From NCBI GenBank assembly GCA_963759545.1, contig CAVXAB010000017.1, forward strand, positions 1 through 64,000: a stretch of DNA of 64,000 nt. The letters run 5' to 3'. Both the position numbers and the translations under genes were made by a program. The notes under the pieces were generated by a model that was given only the letters and a program-made list of their open reading frames with translations, was not told where the DNA came from and did not search any database. This document shows, piece by piece, positions 10,425 through 18,989 of the stretch. Origin of the DNA: Trebonia sp963759545 (GTDB taxonomy: Bacteria > Actinomycetota > Actinomycetes > Streptosporangiales > Streptosporangiaceae). The number at the start of each line of letters is the position of its first letter. The stretch's first letter is position 1.

Positions 10425-11293
10425 ACCGGGCGAATCGCCACCGAGCACGCGACCCGCAACCGGACGCCGTGTGGCTGACCGCCGCGCTGCGCGAGCAGGC
10501 ACACGAGCATGAGCCGGACTCTGGCCGTATCAGCGCCGGATTCGAGCACCTGATCGCCGGCGAACGCCGTCCTGGCCAGCCGCGCCGTGCGGAGCCGCAC
10601 CGTGCGGAGCCCCGCCGGTCCGCCGGCCCCGCGCGGCTTCGGCTGATCGGCGTCCCGCTTGGTCTCCTGGTGCTGGCCTCGGCGACCGTCGCCGTGGCCG
10701 CGTCGCTTGGCCTCGGCAACACCCCGGCCGCGCATCCGTCAAGTACGGTTGCGGCATCGCAGGGCGGCCCGGGTTCCACGGCCGCGACTTCCGGACCGGG
10801 TCCGCTGTCCGCATCGAGCGCGGCGCTCCCCACTGCTACCACCCCGACCGCTACTGCCCCGCCCGCCACCACCCAGCCCGTCGCCACCCCGGTACCCAGC
10901 GCGACCGGGCCGGCCAGCCCGCTGACAGCAGCCGGGACCGTGGACCCGCACAGCTCGCAGTACTGGGCACAGGAAAACCTGACCGTCACCACGACGCATC
11001 CCATCCGAGAGCTTGACGTGACCGTCGCCGTCTCCGGCGGTCAGTCCGTGCGGTCCACGGGGATGTGGACGACGCTCCTTCCGTCCGAGGTCGAGACCAC
11101 GGTGCGCAGCGAACCGGACGGCCTGGTCTATGAGATCACCCTCAAGCCCGGGCAGACCCTCCAGCCGACCGCGTACCGGTTCGGCTTCCAGTTCAACCGC
11201 CCAAGCGCTGGGCACGAGTTCACCCTCGATACCTACCACGTCACCACGGTCACCACCGACGGCGCCAGCGAGTCCGCCACCGGAGCGTTTTGA
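10421..11293 (+). CDS. Membrane protein coupled to the ECF sigma factor, probable anti-sigma/sensor
   Basis: 290 residues. A hydrophilic, Arg-rich N-terminal part of about 70 residues would be cytoplasmic. One transmembrane helix follows (about residues 73-95, LRLIGVPLGLLVLASATVAV), then a Ser/Thr/Pro linker typical of exported proteins (about 97-165), and an extracellular beta-rich domain of about 120 residues beginning near SQYWAQENLTV. No zinc-binding HxxxCxxC motif is present, so it is not a ZAS-type anti-sigma factor. Overlap with the sigma gene and this topology make an anti-sigma role likely. The ectodomain looks like a beta-sandwich that could bind polysaccharide, as in clostridial RsgI proteins. 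That comparison is inferred. Confidence 0.65.
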   Translation: MNRANRHRARDPQPDAVWLTAALREQAHEHEPDSGRISAGFEHLIAGERRPGQPRRAEPHRAEPRRSAGPARLRLIGVPLGLLVLASATVAVAASLGLGNTPAAHPSSTVAASQGGPGSTAATSGPGPLSASSAALPTATTPTATAPPATTQPVATPVPSATGPASPLTAAGTVDPHSSQYWAQENLTVTTTHPIRELDVTVAVSGGQSVRSTGMWTTLLPSEVETTVRSEPDGLVYEITLKPGQTLQPTAYRFGFQFNRPSAGHEFTLDTYHVTTVTTDGASESATGAF

Positions 11294-11366
11294 CGGCAGC
11301 CAGTTTGTCGCGCGATGTAACCTGTTTGAACCCGTTCGCTGACTGATCGCCATTAAACTGCCTGAC

Positions 11367-12935
11367 GTGGTCACGGCACCGGACGTTCCCGGGTACAGGA
11401 TCGCAGGCGTCCTGGGCAAGGGCGGCTTCGCTACGGTCTACCGCGGCCTGCAGCTGACGGTCGGCCGCGAAGTGGCCGTGAAGGTCGACAACCGGGTGCT
11501 TAGCGACGAGCGTGACCGGCGGCGCTTCGTCCGTGAGGTGACCGCCGCCGGACGGCTATCCGGGCACCCGCATGTCATCGACGTCTACGACGCGGGCATG
11601 CTCGACGACGGGCGGCCGTACCTGGTCATGGAGCTCTGCCCAGGCGGCTCGCTCGATGACGTCGTCCGCAGGGACGGCCCGATGCCGCCGGCCCAAGCCC
11701 GCGACATCGGCGTAAAGATCGCCGGCGCGCTCGCGGCGGCGCACGCGGCCGGGATCCTGCACCGGGATATCAAGCCGGCGAACATCCTGGTCAACCGCTA
11801 CGGCATGGTCGGCCTGTCGGACTTCGGGCTGGCATCGGTCCTGGCCGGCGAGGGCGAGCAGTCGGTGACGCGCGAAGCGCTCACCCCTGCCTACGCCTCA
11901 CCCGAGAGCTTCCACGGTCAGGAGCCTGCCGCCGCCGCGGACCTCTACTCTCTTATGGCGACCCTGTATGCCTTGCTTGCAGGGCGGCCACCGCGCTTCC
12001 CCCCCGACGGGACATCACCGAGCCTCGCGACGCTGCTGTGGCTGCACGACAAGCCGGTCGACGATATCCCCGGCGTCCCGGCAGAACTGATGGCAGTCCT
12101 GCGCGGGAGCCTTGCGGCCGATCCGGCGGCGCGGCCGCAAAGCGCGGCAGCACTACGGGATACGCTGCTCGGCCTCGGCGCACAGGGGTCCGGCGCGCCT
12201 GCTCCGGCCATGACGGCCGCGGCTCCCCGGGCGCAGTCTGGCCCAGACCAAACCATTACCCAGGATGCCTGGCTCGTCGGCTCCCCTCCCGGTAGCCCAC
12301 CGACCAAGAGCCTGCCCCCGAGAGCGGTACCTCGCCGTCGCGGGCCGGGGAAGCGTCTGGTTACCCTCGCCGCCGGCCTCGTCGTGATCATCGCAGCCGC
12401 AACCGCCAGCCTCGCGGTGCTCCTGCATCACAATCCGGCACCGGGCGCGTCCACGGTGCTGTACTCGTTCAAGGACGGAACGTCGGACGGCTGGCGAGCG
12501 GGGGCCAACGTAGCGGTAGCAGCCCCGGTAACGAGTTTCCTCGACGATCCCCGGCGCCCGTACGACGGGACCTACGCGCTCGAAGGGGTAACGGAGAACG
12601 ACGCGCCGGTATCGGCACCCAGGACGATGACGGTTACCCCGGCCAGCGCGCTCAACCTGTCCGCCGCACGGACCTTTTACCTCTACCTCGACGGCTACGG
12701 CTACCCGGGCGTCGCCACCGGATTCACGGCCACGGTCATGCTGACCAGCGGGAGCCATCACATGAAGAAGACAGTTCCCGTACGTGCCAACACCTGGAAC
12801 CGGGTAGACGTCAGCGTGTCTTCCTGGTCTTACCGCGATCATGTCACCGGTATCGCGGTCAGCTTCGCCGGCACCGGCAGCACTATCGGGTGGAACCCGA
12901 ACTTCCAGATCGACGATGTCGGCTACACGACCTGA
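11367..12935 (+). CDS. Receptor Ser/Thr protein kinase with carbohydrate-binding-like ectodomain
   Basis: 522 residues, GTG start. The kinase domain (about 8-265) has the glycine loop GKGGFATVY, Lys39 in VAVK, the catalytic loop HRDIKPAN and the DFG motif (SDFGLAS). A basic segment and one transmembrane helix (about 330-352) follow. The C-terminal 160 residues would be outside the cell and start TVLYSFKDGTSDGW, the pattern seen at the start of galactose-binding-fold and CBM-like domains. It begins about 70 bp after the putative anti-sigma gene in the same direction. A role in sensing sugars or wall fragments is suggested by fold and context only. Confidence 0.85.
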   Translation: MVTAPDVPGYRIAGVLGKGGFATVYRGLQLTVGREVAVKVDNRVLSDERDRRRFVREVTAAGRLSGHPHVIDVYDAGMLDDGRPYLVMELCPGGSLDDVVRRDGPMPPAQARDIGVKIAGALAAAHAAGILHRDIKPANILVNRYGMVGLSDFGLASVLAGEGEQSVTREALTPAYASPESFHGQEPAAAADLYSLMATLYALLAGRPPRFPPDGTSPSLATLLWLHDKPVDDIPGVPAELMAVLRGSLAADPAARPQSAAALRDTLLGLGAQGSGAPAPAMTAAAPRAQSGPDQTITQDAWLVGSPPGSPPTKSLPPRAVPRRRGPGKRLVTLAAGLVVIIAAATASLAVLLHHNPAPGASTVLYSFKDGTSDGWRAGANVAVAAPVTSFLDDPRRPYDGTYALEGVTENDAPVSAPRTMTVTPASALNLSAARTFYLYLDGYGYPGVATGFTATVMLTSGSHHMKKTVPVRANTWNRVDVSVSSWSYRDHVTGIAVSFAGTGSTIGWNPNFQIDDVGYTT

Positions 12936-12992
12936 CTTAAGCGGGGAAGGTCACCGCCAAGCCGGCTTGTTCAACGAAAAGCTGGCTGCGCG

Positions 12993-13904
12993 CTATCGGT
13001 CCCCGAGGGCGCGGCGTTGAGCGTCAATGCCGTCGAGCAGGCGCTGCAGCCCGTACTCGAAGACCGTGTCGAGGTCGAAGTCGAACGGTTCCCCGATGAC
13101 GCGGGCGAGCCCGGGATGACCGGCGGAGCCTGCCTGCTGCCGCAGGGCGCGGTCGTGGCGGCGCATCCACTCGTCCGCCGACATCCCGGTGTCCTTCTCC
13201 GCCTGCGCTTCGGTGAGCCGGGCGAGCGCCATGCCGCGCACGTGGGCGAACAGGCTGATGTGCGCGCACAGCATGTCGTGGGTGCCGAAGCCCATCGCGC
13301 GCAGCGTGCTGAGCGACCACTCGGCGAGCGGCAGCACGCTGGGCATGAGCTGAGGGCGGCTTACCGAGAGCACCTCGGCGGCCCACGGGTGGCGGCTGAA
13401 CACCATCCAGAGCAGGTGCGTGGCCGCGTCGAGGCGCGGTCGCCAGGCCGGGAGGGGGATGTCGGGCAGCCGGACTGCGGCGAGCACGCTGTCGGTCATC
13501 TGAAGCGTCAGGTCCTGCTTGTTCGGGACGTGGCGGTACAGGGCCATCGTGGACACCCCGAGGGAGTCAGCCACCCGCCGCATCGTGACGAACGGGAGCC
13601 CGTCGGCGTCGGCGATCCGCACGCCGGCCTCGACGATCTCCCGCTGGGTCAGCCCGGCGCGCCGGGTCTGCACAGCGGCCGGCTTGTTGCGGCACCGCAC
13701 GGTGGTCCCGCTGCCCGGGATCGTCTCGACTAGGCCCGCCGCGCGCAGCGCGCCGATCACCTTGGTGGCGGTGGCCATCGCGACACCCTGGTCCCTGACG
13801 ATCTGCCGGGTGGACGGCACCCGCTGGCCCTCCGCCAGCCGCCCGCTGCGGATGTCGGCGGCGATCTCGTCGGCAATGCGCAGGTATAGCGGCTGGTCGG
13901 TCAC
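12993..13904 (-). CDS. GntR/TetR hybrid transcriptional regulator
   Basis: 303 residues with two DNA-binding modules. Residues 1-70 are a GntR winged helix (PLYLRIADEIAADIRSGRL, then VPSTRQIV). Residues about 83-135 are a TetR helix-turn-helix (TQREIVEAGVRIADADG, then LGVSTMALYRHVPNK), followed by a TetR_C-type all-alpha ligand-binding domain. The fusion is known in actinobacteria, where such proteins usually repress a neighbouring gene until a small ligand binds. The GTG start at 13904 has its Shine-Dalgarno (TGGAG) touching a palindrome, AGTGCACT, which fits autorepression. It is divergent from the alpha/beta-hydrolase. Confidence 0.9.
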   Translation of the reverse strand: MTDQPLYLRIADEIAADIRSGRLAEGQRVPSTRQIVRDQGVAMATATKVIGALRAAGLVETIPGSGTTVRCRNKPAAVQTRRAGLTQREIVEAGVRIADADGLPFVTMRRVADSLGVSTMALYRHVPNKQDLTLQMTDSVLAAVRLPDIPLPAWRPRLDAATHLLWMVFSRHPWAAEVLSVSRPQLMPSVLPLAEWSLSTLRAMGFGTHDMLCAHISLFAHVRGMALARLTEAQAEKDTGMSADEWMRRHDRALRQQAGSAGHPGLARVIGEPFDFDLDTVFEYGLQRLLDGIDAQRRALGDR

Positions 13905-13912
13905 GGTTCTCC

Positions 13913-13989
13913 AAGTGCACTAGTACGGTCATCGGGCAGCGCGCTGCCGCACTACCCGCGAATCCTGAGGTAATGCAGAAAGTGCACTA
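13913..13989. promoter_or_regulatory. Paired AAGTGCACTA palindromic operators
   Basis: The ten bases AAGTGCACTA, containing the perfect palindrome AGTGCACT, occur at 13913-13922 and at 13980-13989 in the spacer between the GntR/TetR hybrid gene and the hydrolase gene. The first copy abuts the regulator's Shine-Dalgarno. The pair is a natural candidate for the hybrid regulator's binding sites. Confidence 0.6.
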
Positions 13990-14066
13990 CCTGCTGGCGT
14001 GCGCTGCAGCCCGGAACGAGTGCCAATGCGTACATTGTATATACGTCGGAAGGGAGAGCGACCACC

Positions 14067-14945
14067 ATGCCTGACCTGGACACCCGGGTAGTAACCTCCG
14101 CAGACGGCACCGCCGTCGAATACCTCAGCACAGGGGACGGGCCGCCTGTCATCGTCGTTCACGGAGCGATCGGCACGGCTGGCAGCCTGGCACCCTTCGC
14201 CGCGTTCCTGGCCGGACGGCATACCGTGCACCTCGTGCAGCGGCGCGGCCGGGGCGGCAGCGGCCCGCAGGGCGACCGGTACTGCATCGACCGCGAGTGC
14301 GAGGACATCGAGGCGGTCCGCGCGGCCACCGGCACCCGGCTGATCTTCGGGCACAGCTTCGGCGGGCTCGTGGCCCTGCGGGCGGCGTGCGGCAGCGCGG
14401 CCTACGACGCGGTCGCCGTCTACGAGCCGGCGGTCTCGGTCAACGGGTCGATCCCAGCCGACTGGACCGGCCGGGCCCGCCGGGAGGTCACGGCGGGCGC
14501 AGACTTCGAGGCGTTCATCACCTTCATCCGCGGCGTTAACCCCGATCAGACCGGACGCGTGCCCCGCCGGCTTCTCCGGGTCATCCTGCAGCATGCGATC
14601 CCCCGCGCCGAAATGCGGCAGAACCTGACGGTCATGCCCCAGGTCATCACGGAGCACGGCGAGGTCGGGCGGCTCGACGGCCGACTCGCAGACTACCGCG
14701 AGGTCGCCGCGGCCACCCTGATCATGCGCGGCAAGGGACGCGACACCAGCCGGCAGGCCATCGCCCTCGCCCAGCTGGCCGAGACGATCCCACATGCTGA
14801 GACGATGACCTTCCCCAAGCTCAACCACTTCGCACCGGAGAAAAAGCCCGGCAAGGTAGCAGAGGCCGTCCTGCGGTTCTTCGCCGCTCACGCCCAGCCA
14901 GACACCCACAGCAGGTCAGACACCCACGACCAGCACCTAGCCTGA
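14067..14945 (+). CDS. Alpha/beta-hydrolase
   Basis: 292 residues with the alpha/beta-hydrolase fold: VVHGAIGTAG oxyanion region, nucleophile elbow GHSFGG (about residue 96) and a C-terminal catalytic His in KLNHFAPE. The substrate is unknown; such proteins are often esterases, lactonases or haloperoxidase-like enzymes. It has a good Shine-Dalgarno (GGAAGGGAGAG) and shares a spacer with the divergent GntR/TetR hybrid, which probably represses it. The C-terminal tail (QPDTHSRSDTHDQHLA) is unusual and low in complexity, and a NUDIX fragment continues in the same frame straight after the stop. The present 3' end may therefore be a deletion junction. Confidence 0.85.
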   Translation: MPDLDTRVVTSADGTAVEYLSTGDGPPVIVVHGAIGTAGSLAPFAAFLAGRHTVHLVQRRGRGGSGPQGDRYCIDRECEDIEAVRAATGTRLIFGHSFGGLVALRAACGSAAYDAVAVYEPAVSVNGSIPADWTGRARREVTAGADFEAFITFIRGVNPDQTGRVPRRLLRVILQHAIPRAEMRQNLTVMPQVITEHGEVGRLDGRLADYREVAAATLIMRGKGRDTSRQAIALAQLAETIPHAETMTFPKLNHFAPEKKPGKVAEAVLRFFAAHAQPDTHSRSDTHDQHLA

Positions 14946-15320
14946 CCGTGCACCGGCTACGTCGATGACGGCGAGGACCCTGCGGCAGCGGCCGCGCGCG
15001 AGGTGGAGGAGGAGACCGGCTGGCGGCCCCGAGGTGTGGAGTTCGTCTTGTCGTGCCAGCCCCTGATCGGCCGACGGGTCCTGGCTGTCCCGCTTCGGCG
15101 GTGTCCCGGTCCGGGTCATCGACGCCGAGATCACCGCCGTGACGGCCGCACCCCCGGCGGCGTCGACCAGGAGGCCTGCGCGCTCCTGGTCACCTACCAG
15201 GCCATCCGCACCGCCATCGCCGACGCCGCAGCCACCGTCCCGGGCACCGACGCCGACCGCGGCAGCGTACGTTCCTCCCGGCCGAGCCCGATGCCGCTGA
15301 CCGGCGGATACGCCGGTTGA
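14946..15320 (+). pseudogene. NUDIX hydrolase remnant
   Basis: Directly after the hydrolase stop and in the same frame, the sequence encodes GYVDDGEDPAAAAA followed by REVEEETGW. This matches the catalytic NUDIX box (E, seven residues, REVxEExG). No start codon or N-terminal part exists, and after QPLIG the similarity stops, with Arg-rich low-quality translation to the stop at 15320. It is a fragment left by deletion, unlikely to be functional. Confidence 0.5.
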
Positions 15321-15449
15321 GACGCTGTTCGCGACCGCCGTGGTCCGCTATTTGTCCGTGGGTTCCAGTCCGCGGGGTAGTGCAGCGCACGGACGGGCAC
15401 GGGCGGTGCGGGGAGAGCAGCTACCGACCACCCTGATGACAACTTTGGT

Positions 15450-15702
15450 CTACATGAGCTTGACATCAAGGTTGGCTGCAACGGTGTCCACGAGCGCGGT
15501 GACCTCATGGAGGAAGCTGTTCTGGTCAGGCGACGGCGTTACCCCTGGAATGGGTGCGGCCCGGTCGTACACCTCGCCGGAGATGATCCGCGCTCGGCGG
15601 AATGTCTACCAGGTCACTCTCGCGGAGCATAACTGCCTCTGACGGCCGGAGAGCGGCGTAGTACAGGCAACCGTAAAGCGCTTCCAGGTGCTGAGCCGCC
15701 GA
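15450..15702 (-). pseudogene. Tyrosine recombinase (integrase) fragment joined to an unrelated tail
   Basis: On the minus strand, 15702-15598 encodes HLEALYGCLYYAALRPSEAV and then MLRESDLVDIP. This is the segment of phage/plasmid integrases around the first catalytic Arg (YYAxLRPxEA). No start or later catalytic residues remain. In another frame, 15600-15450 encodes a protein-like tail (ISGEVYDRAAPIPGVTP to a stop) that I do not recognise. It is probably the residue of an integrated element. 15321-15449 shows nothing recognisable. Confidence 0.5.
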
Positions 15703-15708
15703 TCATCT

Positions 15709-16515
15709 CTAGGCCACGACTGTTTCTACACCAGCGGCGGACAGCGCGTCCGCCAGTTCGCCGTCCGGCGCGCGGTCGGTGACCAGCGTCCCGGCCCCCT
15801 CCAGCCGGATGATGTGCGCGAAGGCGCTGCGGCCGAACTTCGATGAGTCGGCGAGGACGATCGTTCGCTGCGCGGACTCGATCATCTCCGTCATCATCTG
15901 CGCCTCCTGCAGGTTGCTCGTGGTGAAGCCATACCGCGCCGATACCCCGCCCACGCCGATCACCGCGACGTCCGCGCTGATCCCCTCGGTGCCGGGGAAC
16001 GTCACCGGCCCGATCGTGACGTGCGAGGCCAGGCGGCAGCTCCCGCCGATCAGGTACACATCGCGCACCGAGCCGGACGGCAGCGCGCCAGGCAGCCGCA
16101 GGTTGTTCGTGACGATGGTGAGGTTCCGCCGCACGCCGAGCGACCGCGCGACCGCGAGCGTCGTGGTCCCGCCGTTAAGGATGACCGTCTCGCCGTCGGC
16201 TATCAGCTCCGCGGCGACCGAGGCTATCCGCTCCTTCTCCTCCCGGTGCACCGACGACCGGTCACTGAACGAGGTGTCGGCGGTGGCCAGCCCGGCCAGC
16301 GTCACCGCTCCGCCGTAGGTGCGGGAGACCACGCCACGGTGTGCCAGCGAGTCCAGGTCCCGCCGTACGGTATCGGCTGACACGCTGAACGCGTCCGCCA
16401 GTTCGGTGACGGTCGCCTGGCCGCGCTCGTCGATGAACGCGGTGAGCAGAGCGCGGCGGCGTCCCGGGAGCGCTGCGTCAGCGTCGCGGTCCGGAGTGCG
16501 TGGCTGACTGGACAC
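15709..16515 (-). CDS. DeoR/GlpR family sugar-operon regulator
   Basis: 268 residues, GTG start after a strong GGAGGT. Residues about 18-75 form the DeoR winged helix (ATVTELADAFSVSADTVRRD), and the rest is the DeoR C-terminal sensor domain with NGGTTTLAVARSL and the VADSSKFGR motif that binds sugar phosphates. DeoR proteins usually repress a linked sugar operon and are released by a phosphorylated intermediate. Here it is divergent from the ABC transporter, kinase and aldolase genes, so the natural effector would be a ketose phosphate made by that operon. Confidence 0.9.
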   Translation of the reverse strand: MSSQPRTPDRDADAALPGRRRALLTAFIDERGQATVTELADAFSVSADTVRRDLDSLAHRGVVSRTYGGAVTLAGLATADTSFSDRSSVHREEKERIASVAAELIADGETVILNGGTTTLAVARSLGVRRNLTIVTNNLRLPGALPSGSVRDVYLIGGSCRLASHVTIGPVTFPGTEGISADVAVIGVGGVSARYGFTTSNLQEAQMMTEMIESAQRTIVLADSSKFGRSAFAHIIRLEGAGTLVTDRAPDGELADALSAAGVETVVA

Positions 16516-16601
16516 GGAGCACCTCCTTCAACGGGGCCACTCTAGCGACTTCTACGCTGCGGCCTATCCGCAAATATCTGCAACTCTATGCGTATCTAGT
16601 C

Positions 16602-16630
16602 TTGACCATCCAGCATAGTATCGCTAGTTT
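16602..16630 (+). promoter_or_regulatory. Candidate sigma-70 promoter of the sugar operon
   Basis: TTGACC (16602-16607), a 17-base spacer and TAGTTT (16625-16630) lie in an AT-rich spacer 78 bp before the substrate-binding-protein gene. TCTGCAA (16576) and CTGCAT (16632) repeats flank it and could be DeoR half-sites. Assigned from spacing only. Confidence 0.4.
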
Positions 16631-16707
16631 CTGCATACATCAGCATATTAGAACTGCAGAGTTCCGCAAGGCCCGCGCTACCCTGCATGATTGTCTGAGG
16701 AGTCCGC

Positions 16708-18030
16708 ATGTCTGCGTCTCTTGGCTCAACGTTGAGCCGACGTCAACTCATGAAGGGTGCCGGGGCTGTCCTGGTCGCCGGTGTGGCCGCGCCGGCGATT
16801 GCCGCGTGCGGCTCGGGCGGCACCAGCGCCAGCGCCAGCGGCGGCAAGACCACCATCACGTTCGCCAGTGCCAAGTTCTTCGCCAAGAAGACGATCGGCC
16901 AGATCGTCGATGAGTACAACAACTCGCAGAAGCTGGTGAACGTCCAGTACCAGCAGCTGCCCACGCCGAGCCAGAGCACCGAAGTCCACCAGCAGCTCGT
17001 TCAGTCGCTGTCCCAGCGCGACGGCGGTATCGACGTCTTCACCGGCGACATCATCTGGATCTCCGAGTTCGCTGGCGCGGGCTGGTCGGCTCCGCTTGAC
17101 AGCTACTTCGGCAAGTCGGTGAAGGCGGAGTACTTCCCCGGCGTGATCGACGCGGTCACCTACGACGGTGCCATGCACGCGCTGCCGTGGTACCTCGACG
17201 CGGGCATGCTCTATTACCGCAAGGACCTGCTCGACGCGGCGAACATCGCCGTGCCCTCGAGCTGGAGCGAGCTTGCCACCGCCGCGCAGAAGCTGACCAG
17301 CACGCACAAGGTCACCGATGGCTTCAACTGGCAGGCCAAGCAGGCGGAGGTCCTAGTATGCGACCTAGTCGAGTTCATCGGCTCCAACGGCGGATCGATC
17401 CTCGCGCCGGACGGCAAGACGGTAACCATCGCCGAGCCGAACGCGGTAGCGGCCGTCCAGTTCATGTACGACACGTTCACCAAGGACAAAATCACGCCCA
17501 AGGCCGTAATGTCCTGGGACGAGGTGCCTAGCGAGCTTCCGTTCCTGGGGGGCCAAGCCGGGTTCCTGCGGAACTGGTCCTTCGTCTGGAACGACGCGCA
17601 GACCGCGTCCAGCTCCAGCGTCGTGGGCAAGGTCGGCGTCACCAAGCTGCCCGCCTTCCCTGGCGGCAAGAGCGCCGCCTGCCTGGGCGGCTACCAGTTC
17701 GGCATGAACGCCTCGAGCACGAAGAAGAGCGCGGCGATCGACTTCCTCACCTGGATGTCCAGCCCGGCGACCCAGCTCAAGTGGGCCACCCAGCTCGGCC
17801 TCGCGCCCAGTCGGCCCGCCGTGTACAACGACCCGGAGCTGGCGCAGGTCAACCCGTTCATGGTGAAGCTCCAGGACGTCTTCACCGGCGGCACCCCGCG
17901 CCCGAAGACACCCAAGTACTCCCAGATCAGCCTGGCAATCCAGGCGGGCGTTTCTGCGGCGCTGTCGAGCGGCCAGATTCAGTCCAACCTGGAATCGACC
18001 AAGGCCCAGATCGAGCAGATCGTCGGGTGA
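16708..18030 (+). CDS. ABC sugar transporter substrate-binding lipoprotein
   Basis: 440 residues of the SBP_bac_1 family. The N-terminus carries twin arginines (SRRQLMKGAG) and a lipobox-like AAC, so the protein is probably exported by Tat and lipid-anchored outside the membrane. The mature part has the usual two-lobed fold of family 1 sugar-binding proteins. It is the first gene of an operon with two MalF/MalG-type permeases, a sugar kinase and an aldolase. No ATPase gene is present, so a shared MsiK-like ATPase elsewhere probably energises it. Confidence 0.92.
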   Translation: MSASLGSTLSRRQLMKGAGAVLVAGVAAPAIAACGSGGTSASASGGKTTITFASAKFFAKKTIGQIVDEYNNSQKLVNVQYQQLPTPSQSTEVHQQLVQSLSQRDGGIDVFTGDIIWISEFAGAGWSAPLDSYFGKSVKAEYFPGVIDAVTYDGAMHALPWYLDAGMLYYRKDLLDAANIAVPSSWSELATAAQKLTSTHKVTDGFNWQAKQAEVLVCDLVEFIGSNGGSILAPDGKTVTIAEPNAVAAVQFMYDTFTKDKITPKAVMSWDEVPSELPFLGGQAGFLRNWSFVWNDAQTASSSSVVGKVGVTKLPAFPGGKSAACLGGYQFGMNASSTKKSAAIDFLTWMSSPATQLKWATQLGLAPSRPAVYNDPELAQVNPFMVKLQDVFTGGTPRPKTPKYSQISLAIQAGVSAALSSGQIQSNLESTKAQIEQIVG

Positions 18031-18036
18031 CCGCGG

Positions 18037-18987
18037 GTGCCATCGGTAACCGAGATCGCCGCGCCGCCGCGGGCGCCACGTCACGACGTGCCGCCCGCTA
18101 AGGCGCCGCGCCCCTGGCGCCAGCTGATCGGCCCGGTCCTGCTGATCGTGCCGATGCTGGCCAGCCTGCTGGCGGTGTCGCTGTACCCGGTACTGCGCAC
18201 GATCTGGACGGCATTCACCAACACCAGCCTGGAGACTCAGGGCAGCAACTTCACCGGCCTGGCCAACGTCCGCCGCCTGCAGCACGACTCGCTGTTCTGG
18301 CAGGCGTGGCGGCAGACGCTGGAGTTCACCGCGGTGACGACGCTCGCCGAGACGCTGCTCGGCCTGGTGATCGCGCTCGCCCTGTACAAGACGTTCCGCG
18401 GCCGCGGGCTGGTGCGAGCCGCCATCCTGGTGCCGTGGGCCATCCCGACGGTGGTCACCGCGCGGATGTTCAGCTGGCTGTTCGACCAGGGCGGCCTCGT
18501 GAACTACCTGCTGGTGACCCTGCACGTGGTGTCTTCGCCGGTCAACTTCCTCGGCTCCACGACGCTGGCGCTGCCGACGCTGATGGTGGCCGACATCTGG
18601 AAGACCACGCCGTTCATGGCCCTGCTGTTGCTCGCCGGGCTGCAGACCATCCCGCCGGGACTCGACGAGGCCGCCCGCATCGACGGCGCGTCGTCCTGGG
18701 ATTACTTCTGGCGGGTCCGGCTTCCGCTGCTGATGCCGACCCTGCTCGTCGCCTCGTTGCTGCGGGCGCTGGACGCGTTCCGCGTGTTCGACCTGCCGTA
18801 CGTGGTGACCGGCGGCGGCCCGGCCAGCAGCACCCAGACGATGTCCACCTACGCCTACAACATCCTCTTCTCCGGACTGGAGATCGGCTACGGCTCGATG
18901 ATCGCGACCGCGATGTTCGTCACCGAGGTCCTCATCGCGGGCGTCTTCGGGATCTTCATCGTGCGGCGCATACGGCAGGAGGGCTGA
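18037..18987 (+). CDS. ABC sugar permease, MalF type
   Basis: 316 residues, GTG start only 6 bp after the substrate-binding-protein stop. Six transmembrane helices are visible. The EAA loop that contacts the ATPase reads LDEAARIDGASSWDYF (about residue 208). It forms the import pore with the next gene. Confidence 0.92.
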   Translation: MPSVTEIAAPPRAPRHDVPPAKAPRPWRQLIGPVLLIVPMLASLLAVSLYPVLRTIWTAFTNTSLETQGSNFTGLANVRRLQHDSLFWQAWRQTLEFTAVTTLAETLLGLVIALALYKTFRGRGLVRAAILVPWAIPTVVTARMFSWLFDQGGLVNYLLVTLHVVSSPVNFLGSTTLALPTLMVADIWKTTPFMALLLLAGLQTIPPGLDEAARIDGASSWDYFWRVRLPLLMPTLLVASLLRALDAFRVFDLPYVVTGGGPASSTQTMSTYAYNILFSGLEIGYGSMIATAMFVTEVLIAGVFGIFIVRRIRQEG

Positions 18988-18989
18988 GC

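Noticed and set aside
9955..10512. Second frame over the end of the sigma gene
   Set aside because: The frame used for the sigma gene keeps region 4 intact and overlaps the next gene by ATGA, so no frameshift is needed.
15340..15642. 100-codon plus-strand frame after the NUDIX remnant
   Set aside because: The translation has no domain and the opposite strand carries a recognisable integrase fragment in the same place.
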